Positions 37,975 to 50,100 of a stretch of 64,000 nucleotides of DNA are shown in pieces. The position numbers and the translations under genes are program-made. The notes beneath the pieces were generated by a model that made no database searches, had not been told where the DNA came from, and saw only the letters and a list, made by a program, of their open reading frames with translations. Origin of the DNA: Solen grandis (lineage: Eukaryota > Mollusca > Bivalvia > Adapedonta > Solenidae); contig CM037777.1 in assembly GCA_021229015.1 (NCBI GenBank), positions 24,054,435-24,118,434 of the forward strand, written 5' to 3'. Numbering within the stretch: the stretch's first letter is position 1; the number at the start of each line of letters is the position of its first letter.

Positions 37975-38890
37975 TTCTTTTGTGATCGCCTTTTGTCCCT
38001 TGTGCGTCGTCCGTAGTCAACAATTGCTTGTGAACACTCTAGAGGCCACAACTTTGGCCCAATCTTCATGAAACTTGGTCAGGATGTTTGTCTACATGAT
38101 ATCTCGGATGAGTTCAAAATTGGGTCACGTGAGGTCAAAAGGTAGGTCACCAGGTCAAATCTTAGAAAAACCTTGTGAACACTTTAGAGGCCACAGTTTT
38201 GGCCCAATCTTTATGAAACTTGGTCAGGTTGTTTTTCTACATGATATCTTAGATGAGTTTGAAATTGGGTCATGTTGGGTCAAAAACTAGGTCCCCAGGT
38301 CAAATCTAATAAAAACAAATTCTGTGAACACTCCAGAGGCCACAGTTTTTGCCCAATCTTCATGAAACTTGGTCAGGATGTTTGTCTACATGATATCTCA
38401 GATGAATTCAAAATTGAGTCACGTTGGGTCAAAAAGTAGGTGCATCACCAGGTCAAATCTTAGAAAAACCTTGTGAACACTCTAGTGGCCAATCTTCAAT
38501 AGATTTTGTCAGGATGTTTGTCTACATGATATCTTGGATGGGTTCAGAAATGGGTCATTTGGGATCAAAAACAAGGTCACGAAGTCAAATCTAAGAAAAA
38601 CCTTGTGAACTCTCTAGAGGCCACAGTTTTAGCCCAATCTTCAATAGATTTGGTCAGGATGTTTGTCTAATTGATATATTGGATGAGTTTGAAAAAAAAT
38701 ATAAGAAAATTTAAGATATGATTGATGACTGCATGAATTTCCAGTTGAGTGCAAATTCAGGTAGGATCAATATGTAGATCACTTAGTCAAATGTTAGAAA
38801 AACACTTTAGATGCCAGATTTTTTGTCATTATGCCTAACACAGCCATCTTACTCAAGTGAGTGACACAGGGCCATCTTGGCCCTCTTGTT
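37975..38890 (+). mobile_element. AGCTCACCTGAG-type tandem-core element, 5'-truncated
   Basis: Starts inside the microsatellite module (tttgtgatcgccttttgtcc) without the terminal hairpin. It carries about five units of about 146 bp (agaggccacagttttggccc). It ends with hairpin agggccatcttggccct and ctcttgtt. Confidence 0.8.
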
Positions 38891-39287
38891 TCTTTTTATT
38901 TTTTATGTAAAGAAATATTGGGGAAAAAAAGAAAGGTCATCATGCCTCTTTTTATGCTATATTAGTATATCTATAGTAACGTAAGCAGAGGTGACACATA
39001 GGGATCATTTCTCTGGCGTCTGTCTGTTCTCCTGTCTGTGACACTGTTTCCGTCATGCTTCAGCAGATGACACATGTGTTCCAAGGAACAGTCTTGTGCA
39101 CTAAAACAGTAAAAATATACATCTCTTGTAACAAGGAAATAAAAAATTCTACAAATAGAAATCACACATACTATCAGATAAATTCATGATAGTTCAATTT
39201 ATCTTATTCTCCAAAGGTACTTCATTTTTAAAGAAATGGTTAATAAAACAATTCTTGTCTGAATTTAAAGCAAAGTATGGCCTTTTT

Positions 39288-39888
39288 AGCTCACCTGAGC
39301 ACTTGTGCTCGGGTGAGCTTTTGTGATCGCCTTTTGTCCGTCGTGCGTCGTGCGTCGTCCGTCGTCCGTCGTCAACAATTGCTTGTGAACACTCTAGAGG
39401 CCACAAATTTGGCCCAATCTTCATGAAACTTAATCAGGATGTTTATCTACATGATATCTCGGATGAGTTCGAAATTGGGTCATGTGGGGTCAAAAACTAG
39501 GTCACTAGGTCAAATCCTTGAAAAACCTTGTGAACACTCTAGAGGCCACAGTTTTAGCCCAATCTTCATAAAATTTGGTCAGGATATTTGTCTACATGAT
39601 ATCTCGGATAAGTTCGAATTGGGTCATGTGGGGTCAAAAACTAGGTCACCAGGTCAAATCTTGAAAAACCTTGTGAACACTCTAAGGCCACATTTTGCCC
39701 AATCTTCATAAATTGGTCAGATGTTTGTCTACATGATATCTCAGATGAGTTCGAAATTGGGTCATGTGGGGTCAAAAACTAGGTCACCAGGTCAAATCTT
39801 AGAAAAAGCTTGTGAACACTCTAGAGGCCACAGTTTTGGCCCAATCTTCATGAAACTTGGTCAGGATGTTTGTCTACATGATATCTCT
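39288..39888 (+). mobile_element. AGCTCACCTGAG-type tandem-core element, 3'-truncated
   Basis: Full 5' terminus (hairpin ctcacctgagcacttgtgct), GTCGTCC microsatellite and about four units of about 145 bp. It breaks off inside a unit at gatatctct, where a different element begins. Confidence 0.8.
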
Positions 39889-40511
39889 CCTGAGCACATA
39901 TACTTAAAATGAGCTATTGGGGTAAATGAATGTCACAGTTAGTTTGTTAGCACACTAGCATTTTCATTTCTTAAGCAATCATCTTCAAACTTTATGACAA
40001 TGTTTATAGTCATTATCTCCTGGCCAAGCTTGATTATGGCTAATATTGGCTACCGGTAATTAGGCCAGGAGTTATGTCCTTTTAATTTTAAAAAAAATAT
40101 CAGATTTCACTTTGTTTGCACTCTAGCATCTGAATTTCTAAATTTGGCTTATATTGGCTAGTTAGCCCAGGAGTTATGGCACTTTTAATAAATAAAAAGG
40201 CCAGATTTCACTTTGTTTGCACTCTAGCATCTTCATTTCTTAAGCAATTATTTCTAAACTTTATAATAATGTTTATACAAATAATTTTATGGCTAAGTTC
40301 AACTAGGTGATATTGGCTATTTAGTTGGTTAAAAATGCCTTTTTTGTTTACACTCTAGAAAAATTTAATTTGGAATTATGGGCATAACAAATTTTTTAAT
40401 TAAATGTATGTTATGTATTTAGGACAACTATGCTATAATATAGCAACTTGTACAGGAAATGAAGGCAATGTTTCTCAGGTGAGCATCTTCAGGACCATCT
40501 TGGCCCTTGTT
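39889..40511 (+). mobile_element. another tandem-core element, fused to the preceding one
   Basis: After cctgagcacatatacttaaa the core changes to a unit containing cactctagcatcttcatttc and aggccaggagttatgtcc. It ends ctcaggtgagcatcttcagg, a decayed ggaccatcttggccc hairpin and ttgtt. Confidence 0.65.
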
Positions 40512-40629
40512 ATTATTAGTAATCACCTTATGATAGATTTTAATCTTTAATTAAAGTCTTCACAGGTATCTGCAACAACCAAATAAGATAAATGTTGACT
40601 AAATGTATGACAAATCATGAAGAAGTTTT

Positions 40630-43600
40630 GCTGTCAGGCTCCTTTCATGAGGGCCTTTATAATATCAGTGATCAGGCTACTATCATGATGGGCCTTTATA
40701 ATATCAGTGATCAGGCTACTGTCAATGATGGGCCTTTATAATATCAGTGATCAGGCTACTATCATGAGGGCCTTTATAATATCAGTGATCAGGCTACTGT
40801 CATGATGGGCCTTTATAATATCAGTGATCAGGCTACTGTCATGATGGGCCTTTATAATATAAGTGATCAGGCTACTGTCATGATGGGCCTTTATAATATC
40901 AGTGATCAGGCTACTGCTTGATGGGCCTTTATAATATCAGTGATCAGGCTACTATCATGAGGGCCTTTATAATATCAGTACAGGCTACTGTCATGATGGG
41001 CCTTTATAATATATCAGTGATCAGGCTACTGTCATGAGGGCCTTTATAATATCAGTAACCAGGCTACTGTCATGAGGGTCTTTATAATATCAGTAACCAG
41101 GCTACTGTCATGATGGGCCTTTATAATATCAGTGATCAGGCTACTGTCATGAGGGCCTTTATAATATCAGTACTCAGGCTACTGTCATGAGGGCCTTTAT
41201 AATATCAGTACTCTGGCTACTGTCATGAAGGGCCTTTATAATATCAGTGATCTGGCTACTGTCATGAGGGCCTTTATAATATCAGTAACCAGGCTACTGT
41301 CATGAGGGCCTTTATAATATCAGTGATCAGGCTACTGTCATGAGGGCCTTTATAATATCAGTGATCAGGCTACTACCATGAGGGCCTTTATAATATCAGT
41401 GATCAGGCTACTCATGATGGGCCTTTATAATATCAGTGATCAGGCTACTGTCATGATGGGCCTTTATAATATCAGTGATCAGGCTACTGTCATGATGGGC
41501 CTTTATAATATAAGTGATCAGGCTACTGTCATGATGGGCCTTTATAATATCAGTGATCAGGCTACTGCTTGATGGGCCTTTATAATATCAGTGATCAGGC
41601 TAGTATCATGAGGGCCTTTATAATATCAGTCTTCAGGCTACTATCATGAGGGCCTTTATAATATCAGTGATCAGGCTACTATCATGAGGGCCTTTATAAT
41701 ATCAGTGATCAGGCTACTATCATGAGGGCCTTTATAATATCAGTGATCAGGCTACTATCATGATGGGCCTTTATAATATCAGTGATCAGGCTACTATCAT
41801 GATGGGCCTTTATAATATCAGTGATCAGGCTACTGTCATGATGGGCCTTTATAATATCAGTGATCAGGCTACTATCATGATGGGCCTTTATAATATCAGT
41901 GATCAGGCTACTATCATGATGGGCCTTTATAATATCAGTGATCAGGCTACTGTCATGATGGGCTTTTATAATATCAGTGATCAGGCTACTGTCATGAGGG
42001 CCTTTATAATATCAGTACTCAGGCTACTGTCATGAAGGGCCTTTATAATATCAGTGATCTGGCTACTGTCATGAGGTCCTTTATGATATCAGTGATCAGG
42101 CTACTGTCATGATGGGCCTTTATAATATCAGTGATCAGGCTACTGTCATGAGGGCCTTTATAATATCAGTATCAGGCTACTGTCATGATGGGCCTTTATA
42201 ATATCAGTGATCAGGCTACTGTCATGAGGGCCTTTATAATATCAGTAACCAGGCTACTGTCATGATGGGCCTTTATAATATCAGTGATCAGGCTACTGTC
42301 ATGATGGGCCTTTATAATATCAGTAATCAGGCTACTGTCATGATGGGCCTTTATAATATCAGTAATCAGGCTACTGTCATGATGGGCCTTTATAATATCA
42401 GTAATCAGGCTACTGTCATGATGGGCCTTTATAATATCAGTAATCAGGCTACTGTCATGATGGGACTTTATAATATCAGTAATCAGGCTACTGTAATGAT
42501 GGGACTTTATAATATCAGTGATCAGGCTACTGTCATGATGGGCCTTTATAATATCAGTAACCAGGCTACTGTCATGATGGGCCTTTATAATATCAGTGAT
42601 CAGGCTACTGTCATGATGGGCCTTTATAATATCAGTGATCAGGCTACTGTCATGATGGGCCTCTATTATATCAGTAATCAGGCTACTGTCATGAGGGCCT
42701 TTATAATATCAGTTACCAGGCTACTGTCATGATGGGCCTTTATAATATCAGTGATCAGGCTACTATCATGAGGGCCTTTATAATATCAGTAATCAGGCTA
42801 CTGTCATGATGGGCCATTATAATATCAGTGATCAGGCTACTGTCATGATTGGCCTTTATAATATCAGTGATCAGGCTACTGTCATGATGGGCCTTTATCA
42901 TATCAGTGATCAGGCTACTATCATGATGGGCCTTTATAATATCAGTGATCAGGCTACTGTCATGATGGGCCTTTATAATATCAGTGATCAGGCTACTGTC
43001 ATGATGGGCCTTTATAATATCAGTGATCAGGCTACTATCATGATGGGCCTTTATAATATCAGTGATCAGGCTACTGTTTTGATGGGCCTTTATTAGTCCC
43101 CTACCGGTGTTTACACCGGGGGGACTATAGGTTTGCCCTCCGTCCGTCTGTCCGTCCGTCTGTCTGTCCGCTCAAATCTGGATCCCACGATTACTTAATA
43201 ACTAAGCAAGCTAACTTGATGAAACTTGGTATATGACTAGATGGCAATGTGTAGATTATGCACGTCATTGTATTTTTGTTCTTCGACTAAAATTGTGGTT
43301 GCTATGGTAACGGAAATAGTGAAAATATGGCAAAAAATGGGTTCCCGCGATAACTAAGCAAGCAAACTTGATGAAACTTGGTATATGACTAGATGGCAAT
43401 GTGTAGATTATGCACTTCATTTTATTTTTGTTCTTCGACTAAAATTGTGGTTGCTTTGGTAACGGAAATAGTGAAAATATGGCAAAAAATAGGATTGATT
43501 ACCATATTGAGTCAAGGTGGAGCTGGTAGGGGACTTTATGTGTTGCATACAACACCAGTTACTTGTAATATCAGTGATCAGGCTACTATCATGATGGGCC

Positions 43601-45558
43601 TTTATAATATCAGTGATCAGGCTACTGTCATGATGAGCCTTTATAATATCAGTTGTCATGATGCCTTTATAATATCAGTGATCAGGCTACTGTCATGATG
43701 GGCCTTTATAATATCAGTGATCAGGCTACTGTCATGAGGGCCTTTATAATATCAGTGATCAGGCTACTGCTGATGGGCCTTTATAATATCAGTGATCAGG
43801 CTACTGTCATGAGGGCCTTTATAATATCAGTGATCAGGCTACTATCATGAGGGCCTTTATAATATCAGTGATCAGGCTACTGTCATGAGGGCCTTTATAA
43901 TATCAGTGATCAGGCTACTATCATGAGGGCCTTTATAATATCAGTGATCAGGCTACTGTCATGATGGGCCTTTATAATATCAGTCTTCAGGCTACTGTCA
44001 TGATGGGCCTGTATAATATCAGTGATCAGGCTACTGTCATGATGGGCCTTTATAATATCAGTGATCAGGCTACTATCATGAGGGCCTTTATAATATCAGT
44101 AATCAGGCTACTGTCATGATGGCCTTTATAATATCAGTGATCAGGCTACTGTCATGAGGGCCTTTATAATATCAGTGATCAGGCTACTGTCATGAGGGCC
44201 TTTATAATATCAGTGATCAGGCTACTGTCATGATGGGCCTTTATAATATCAGTGATCAGGCTACTGTCATGATGGCCTTTATAATATCAGTGATCAGGCT
44301 ACTGTCATGATGGCCTTTATAATATCAGTGATCAGGCTACTTCATGAGGCCTGTATAATATCAGTGATCAGGCTACTGTCATGATGGGCCTTTATAATAT
44401 CAGTGATCAGGCTACTATCATGAGGGCCTTTATTATATCAGTAATCAGGCTACTGTCATGAGGGCCTTTATAATATCAGTTATCAGGCTACTATCATGAG
44501 GGCCTTTATAATATCAGTGATCAGGCTACTGTCATGAGGGCCTTTATAATATCAGTGATCAGGCTACTATCATGAGGGCCTTTATAATATCAGTGATCAG
44601 GCTACTATCATGATGGGCCTTTATAATATAAGTGAACAGGCTACTAAGTAATCAGGCTACTGTCATGATGGGCCTTTATAATATCAGTAATCAGGCTACT
44701 GTCATGATGGGCCTTTATAATATCAGTAATCAGGCTGCTGTCATGATGGGCCTTTATAATATCAGTGATCAGGCTACTGTCATGATGGGCCTTTATAATA
44801 TCAGTGATCAGGCTACTGTCATGATGGGCCTTTATAATATCAGTGATCAGGCTACTATCATGATGGGCCTTTATAATATCAGTGATCAGGCTGCTATCAT
44901 GATGGGCCTTTATAATATCAGTCTTCAGGCTACTGTCATGATGGGCCTTTATAATATCAGTGATCAGGCTACTATCAAATGGGCCTTTATAATATCAGTG
45001 ATCAGGCTACTATCAAATGGGCCTTTATAATATCAGTGATCAGGCTACTGTCATGATGGGCCTTTATAATATCAGTGATCAGGCTACTATCAAATGGGCC
45101 TTTATAATATCAGTGATCAGGCTACTGTCATGATGGGCCTTTATAATATCAGTGATCAGGCTACTGTCATGATGGGCCTTTATAATATCAGTGATCAGGC
45201 TACTATCATATGGGCCTTTATAATATCAGTGATCAGGCTACTATCATGATGGGCCTTTATAATATCAGTGATCAGGCTACTATCAAATGGGCCTTTATAA
45301 TATCAGTGATCAGGCTACTATCATGATGGGCCTTTATAATATCAGTGATCAGGCTACTGTCATGATGGGCCTTTATAATATCAGTGATCAGGCTACTATC
45401 ATGATGGGCCTTTATAATATCAGTGATCAGGCTACTATCATGATGGGCCTTTATAATATCAGTGATCAGGCTACTGTCATGATGGGCCTTTATAATATCA
45501 GTGATCAGGCTACTGCTTGATGGGCCTTTATAATATCAGTGATCAGGCTACTGTCATG
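40630..45558 (+). repeat. 39/38-bp minisatellite array, about 115 units
   Basis: The unit starts cctttataatatcagtgatc and continues aggctactgtcatgatggg (39 bp). A 38-bp form has catgaggg instead, and a minor 38-bp form caaatggg clusters at 44970-45300. Variants cagtaatcagg cluster at 42310-42700. Longer blocks recur: the ataagtgatcag plus gcttgatggg pair appears at about 40853-40925 and 41506-41578. In one frame a 39-bp unit reads MMGLYNISDQATV with no stop, giving fortuitous frames up to 156 codons; 38-bp units shift the frame, so I do not regard it as coding. It is interrupted at 43094-43566. Confidence 0.96.
43094..43566 (+). mobile_element. TAGTCCCC-type element inserted in the minisatellite
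   Basis: Starts tagtcccctaccggtgttta (hairpin ccggtgtttacaccgg), then a GTCC/GTCT microsatellite and two core units of about 140 bp (gatgaaacttggtatatgac). It ends with hairpin gtgttgcatacaacac and cagttacttgt. The array breaks after gggcctttat and resumes aatatcagtgatc with no duplicated or lost base. Confidence 0.88.
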
Positions 45559-45727
45559 CTTATATCTGCAATGTGTTTTATGTTGTTAGCAGTCTTAAAA
45601 CATACAAGTATTAAAAGATCTCAAGGACCATGCCTACACCATTATTATTATCCAACCATATAAAAAAAAGATATTCAACCAGTTGTTATTTATTAATGAA
45701 GTTGATAATATGTTCTTATAAATATGT

Positions 45728-45754
45728 ATAGATTTTTTTTTTTTTTTTTTTTTT
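45728..45754. repeat. poly-T run
   Basis: About 25 T just beyond the array. A run of 18 C follows at 45804-45821. Confidence 0.9.
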
Positions 45755-45821
45755 GAAAATAAAATATAAACAGCTAGATAAATTTTATAAAAAAACAAAA
45801 TAACCCCCCCCCCCCCCCCCC

Positions 45822-46662
45822 ACTAACTTCAGACCACTAACTTCAAAGACCTGTGCTTATGCATTTCTGTATAAATTCTACCATTCTACCACTTTGCATG
45901 ACGTCTCCAATTATGCCATAGTCAACCAAAAATACATTGATCAAATTCATGCATTAATGAATATGATCACTAAGCTGGCAAATTCCCAAATTTCATGTCA
46001 ATAGTCATATATCAGGTTGATACATTTCATCCTTTGCCGCATAAGTACAATCAAGGAAATGCCTTTTGTGACCAATAACAGCCTGTATGCCTTTTGTGAC
46101 CAAGTTACCTCATGCTGATCAGAGCTTACTTTTGTCACAACTCATTAGTACCTCTTAGTTGTGAAGATAGCACGGTAAAACCTCTTCAGGCTGAGACTTC
46201 CTTTGATTTGGTTATTCTTGTATATGTTGGAACATGATTTAAATGGTGGATTAAAGTACTTAATTCTATTATCAAGGAAATAGGGAGAGACAGACAGACA
46301 GAATATTTAAGGAAAGTAGAAACTGTACTATTCAGCATGTCCTATATACATCCTGTTAATATTGACGTTAATTATCGATCTCAAACTTGAGAAGTCTGAT
46401 CTACATAGTTTCATAGAGTACTTGGTCTGTAAAAGTTAAAACTTCAAGTGGGGCAATCTCTAGAGGAATCCCAAGATTTATTGGTACTGATTAATTGAAT
46501 TGGATGTTTTATGGCCCAAGAAACATGGTCAGTGTTGTCCAAATACGGGAAGTGTCATGCAAGGTATGGTCAGCAGTCCCAGTGGGCATCACAAAAAGTC
46601 TGATGGTAGTGGTTTCATCAGTCCTTGGTTTTCACAGTCTCTGTGTTGGATGATCTTTTTTT
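45822..46662. other. noncoding stretch
   Basis: A short direct repeat tgccttttgtgaccaa occurs twice at about 46060-46105. No gene recognised. Confidence 0.5.
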
Positions 46663-47993
46663 AGCTCAACTATTCGAAGAATGAGAGCTATTGTAGTCGC
46701 CCTGGCGTTGGCGTTGCAGCTTTTGGTTAAAGATTTGCATGCAAGTTATTATCAACCTTATAATTATCACAATAACTATTTATGGTATTGACTTGAAAGT
46801 TTATAAATATGTTCAGGGGCATCAGACAACCAAGGTAGATAACTCTGGACTGAATTTAGTATGAATTATGGCCCCTTTTTAACTTAGAAATTTTGGTTAA
46901 AGTTTTGCATGCAATAGAAAATTTGGTTAAAGTGTTGCGTGCAAGCTACTATCTAGTTTGTATCTCAATAACCATTCATGGTATTGACTTGAAAGTTTAT
47001 GAATATGTTTAGGGGCATCAGACAACAAAAGTAGATAACTCTTGTTTTTGGGATTTTTAAATTTTTTTATTTTAAAATTATGGCCCTTTTTAACTTAGAA
47101 ATTTTGGTTAAAGTTTTGCATGCAAGATACTTTCATGCTAATGTCTCAGTATCCAGGCATGGGATTGATTTAAAACATCTTTAATATGTTTAGAGGTATC
47201 ATACTTTCATGGTAGATAACTCTTAATGGAATATGTTACAAATTATTGCCCTTTTTAACCTAGAAATTTTGGTTAAAGTTTTGCATGAAAGGTACTTTCA
47301 TGCTTATGTCTCAGTATCCAGGCATGGGATTGATTTTAAACATCTTTAATATGGTTAGGAGTATCATACTATCAAGGTAGATAACTTTTGATGGAATATA
47401 TTACAAGTTTTGGCCCCTTTTTTACCTTAGAAATTTTGGTTAAAGTTTTGCATGCAAGGTACTTTATGCTTATGTCTCAAACTCCAGGCATGGGATTGAT
47501 TTGAAACATCTTTAATCTGTTTAGGGGTATCATACTATAAAGGAAGATAACACTTGATGGCATATATTTAAAATTATGACCCCCATTTAACTTAGAATTT
47601 TGGTTAAATTTTTGCATTCAAGCTACTATCCAGCTTATATCTCAGATATTGCTTGTGGATTTGACTAGAAAGTTAAGGAGTGTCTTCAAGGGAATCAGAA
47701 AACTAAGGAGGATACCTTTTGGACTGATGCAAATTATGGCCCTTTTCTAACTTGGATTTTTGGTTGAAGTTTTGTATGCACAGTGTTATTATGCTTATGT
47801 CTCAGTAACTAGGCATGGGATTTGTTTTAGACATCATAAAAATATTAAGGAGTATCAGACTATCAAGGTATATCATTTTTCACTATTATTATGTACAGGG
47901 TATGTGAAGGGCAAGATTTGAAATAGATTTCATTTGATTTACCAACAAGCATTTTGAATAGTCGAGCGTTGCTGTCCTCAGACAGCTCTTGTT
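46663..47993 (+). mobile_element. AGCTCAACTATTCGAA-type tandem-core element, full length
   Basis: The 5' end agctcaactattcgaagaat is mirrored subterminally by ttttgaatagtcgagcg. It carries six to seven units of about 165 bp (attttggttaaagttttgca at about 46889, 47099, 47263, 47430). The 3' hairpin gctgtcctcagacagc is followed by tcttgtt. No coding frame. It has the same architecture as 1786-2360 and 12455-13334. Confidence 0.85.
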
Positions 47994-49084
47994 TCTTGTT
48001 CTGGTCTTAAAAATGGCATCAATGTAAGTTGTATATTTAAAGTTGATTCTGATGATTGTATTCCAACCCCTGGGAGTATGTTTTGAAGGAAAGTTTAATA
48101 TTTTGATGAAGTTATTTAGTAGTAAAATGAAAATGAATGTAATTTTTTTTGTCTGAATCCATCTGATATCAGAGATAATTTGTGTTATGAGGAAAGTTGG
48201 TCTATGAGCAATAAATGGCTTGCTTTTTCATCTAGATAGTGCCACAGTTATTTTGTATATAGATTCTGACAATGATTCAGATTTAATTTGTGGTCTTTTT
48301 TGTGGCATGCAAGCTTGACTTAATCAGGTTATAATTTCACATTTTTAAAAAGTTGAGATGGTGGTCAACAAATAAATGTAAGGTCTGCTTGAGGGAGTAT
48401 GGAGTATGTACAGAGCTGACTAATTTTATTATTATCTCCCCCCTTCCCCTAAAAAAGAAGATAAATAGACAAATAAAGAAAAAAGGTTGGGGGAGGGGTA
48501 AATTGGAATAAGCTTGACCATCTGTCTGTTTGTCTATAGGCACAATCTTTTTTGCTCATCATCTCCAAAACCCCTGGCTTGAATTGGATGAAACTTCACA
48601 GGATTGATGAATATCAAGTCTAGTTTTGCATATCGTCAGCACATTTTGGTTAGATTAATTATCACAGAGTTATATCCCTTTGTTTTTTTCATGCAATCTT
48701 ATTTGCCTTTTATCTCCAAAACCTCTGCCTTGAATTGGATGAAACTTTACAGGATTGATCAGTCTACTGTCAGCACATTGGGTTGCATGAATTATCACAG
48801 AAATACCAACTATTTCTTTCTGGAGCATAGCTTGAAAACTTTCAAGGAATTTACTTGAAACTTTGATTATAGATAAAAAAAAAAAACAAGGCGTTGAAGT
48901 GCCTTGTCCAAGAACCATAACTCCATATATTTTTTTTATTATCTTCTTTAGTTGACAAATACCATAAGATTGCATGCAGGGGGACCTCTTGGTGATATGG
49001 CCTATGATTTCTTTCCTGTGACAAATCAATAACATGGCAGACAACATGGCAGTAAACTGAAATTAAAATGGTGAATGGAATCAT
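47994..49084. other. noncoding stretch
   Basis: 48540-48800 carries two decayed units of a gaattggatgaaacttcaca / acaggattgatgaata core related to the TATACCCCC-type elements. No gene is seen. Confidence 0.45.
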
Positions 49085-49231
49085 GAATTCTTTTTTGCCA
49101 CCCAGACTGTGTAGAAACTGAAATAAAATATTGTATGAGCAAATAGAGGTGACCCACAGGAGCTGTCTGATCTGGATCTGATCTATTTTCCATTGAGTCA
49201 AAATGAGTCTGTATATGTAAAGTAAAGGGTT
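49085..49231 (+). repeat. second TTAA-type MITE family, diverged copy
   Basis: Shares aaaatattgtatgagcaaat, ggagctgtctgatctgg and a terminal atgtaaagtaaagggttt with 12240-12432. Confidence 0.5.
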
Positions 49232-49673
49232 TAACTGCCCCTCTTTGTAAAAAGAGTTTTGTCCATAGCATAACTTCAGTACTATATGGTGGATGCATTT
49301 CAAACTTAAGGTAGGACATGGAAGTACAATATGTAAGAGTCCTAGGTATTGCTCAGCATGGCAAATAGATAGGGATCACTTTATGTGTGGGTGTTGGTGT
49401 CAAATGAAAGGACCTTGTTTTGAATAGTGATAACTTTTTGGTAGAACCAAAATTAATTTGATTTTTATCACTTGATGCTCACCTTTTCTCAGACAACTGC
49501 TCGAATGCAGGCAACAGTCAAGTGTTCCAAGGAACACCCATCTAGTTCCATTATCTCTATTATCTTTTGATCCTCATAAGAAGTAGTAGGATTTATAAGT
49601 GAAAATATGAGAAGTGAACCAACATCATTACTTGGCATCACACCACTGCAGTTGATGCTTTTCTTATACAGTA

Positions 49674-49870
49674 GAACCTCGCCAAACCAAACGTAATTCC
49701 TCGCCATTTTGAAGTTTATTTTCGGTCCCGATTTCTTCCCTTCTTATTTTAACTAAAAATAAAATGTTTAATCTGAATTTCGCTTTTTTGATTTTTTAAC
49801 TGTTTCGAAGTAAAATCCCATCCCGGGGTCGCAATTTATGTATATTTTTTTTTTTTATTTCGAAGTCAAT
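49674..49870. repeat. possible TIR MITE end (ACAGTAGAACCTCG)
   Basis: acagtagaacctcgccaaac looks like a mariner-type MITE terminus, followed by tttcggtcccg and tttcgaagt repeats. The other end may lie in the assembly gap. Confidence 0.35.
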
Positions 49871-50000
49871 TTTCATAAATTTTCATGAACCAATTATTGT
49901 CCTTTTTTTTCACACCTCTTTTTGAGATTGGTTGGGCAATGTGTGTCCGACAGGAAATGTTGATTAATGCTAATCAGTGTCTGATAGGTTACATAACATG

Positions 50001-50100
50001 NNNNNNNNNNNNNNNNNNNNNNNNNNNNNNNNNNNNNNNNNNNNNNNNNNNNNNNNNNNNNNNNNNNNNNNNNNNNNNNNNNNNNNNNNNNNNNNNNNNN
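50001..50100. other. assembly gap (100 N)
   Basis: Exactly 100 unknown bases, the usual placeholder for a gap of unknown size. Linkage across it, including between the TRAF7-like exon and SGSM3, depends on scaffolding. Confidence 0.99.

Noticed and set aside
38075..39912. Several related open frames with CLHDI.DEFEIGSC-like residues
   Set aside because: They are translations of the 145-bp tandem core of a noncoding element, seen in both truncated and full copies.
41378..45520. Tandem-repeat protein gene encoded by the array
   Set aside because: Interspersed 38-bp units shift the frame, frames start and stop at random units, and there are no splice or start contexts. Openness follows from a stop-free 39-bp unit.
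40630..45558. CRISPR-like repeat array
   Set aside because: Units are contiguous with no unique spacers, and the context is eukaryotic. It is a minisatellite.
48670..49319. Overlapping minus-strand frames of 97-150 codons
   Set aside because: They cross decayed repeat units and a MITE, lack splice signals and show no domain. The overlap in several frames points to chance openness.
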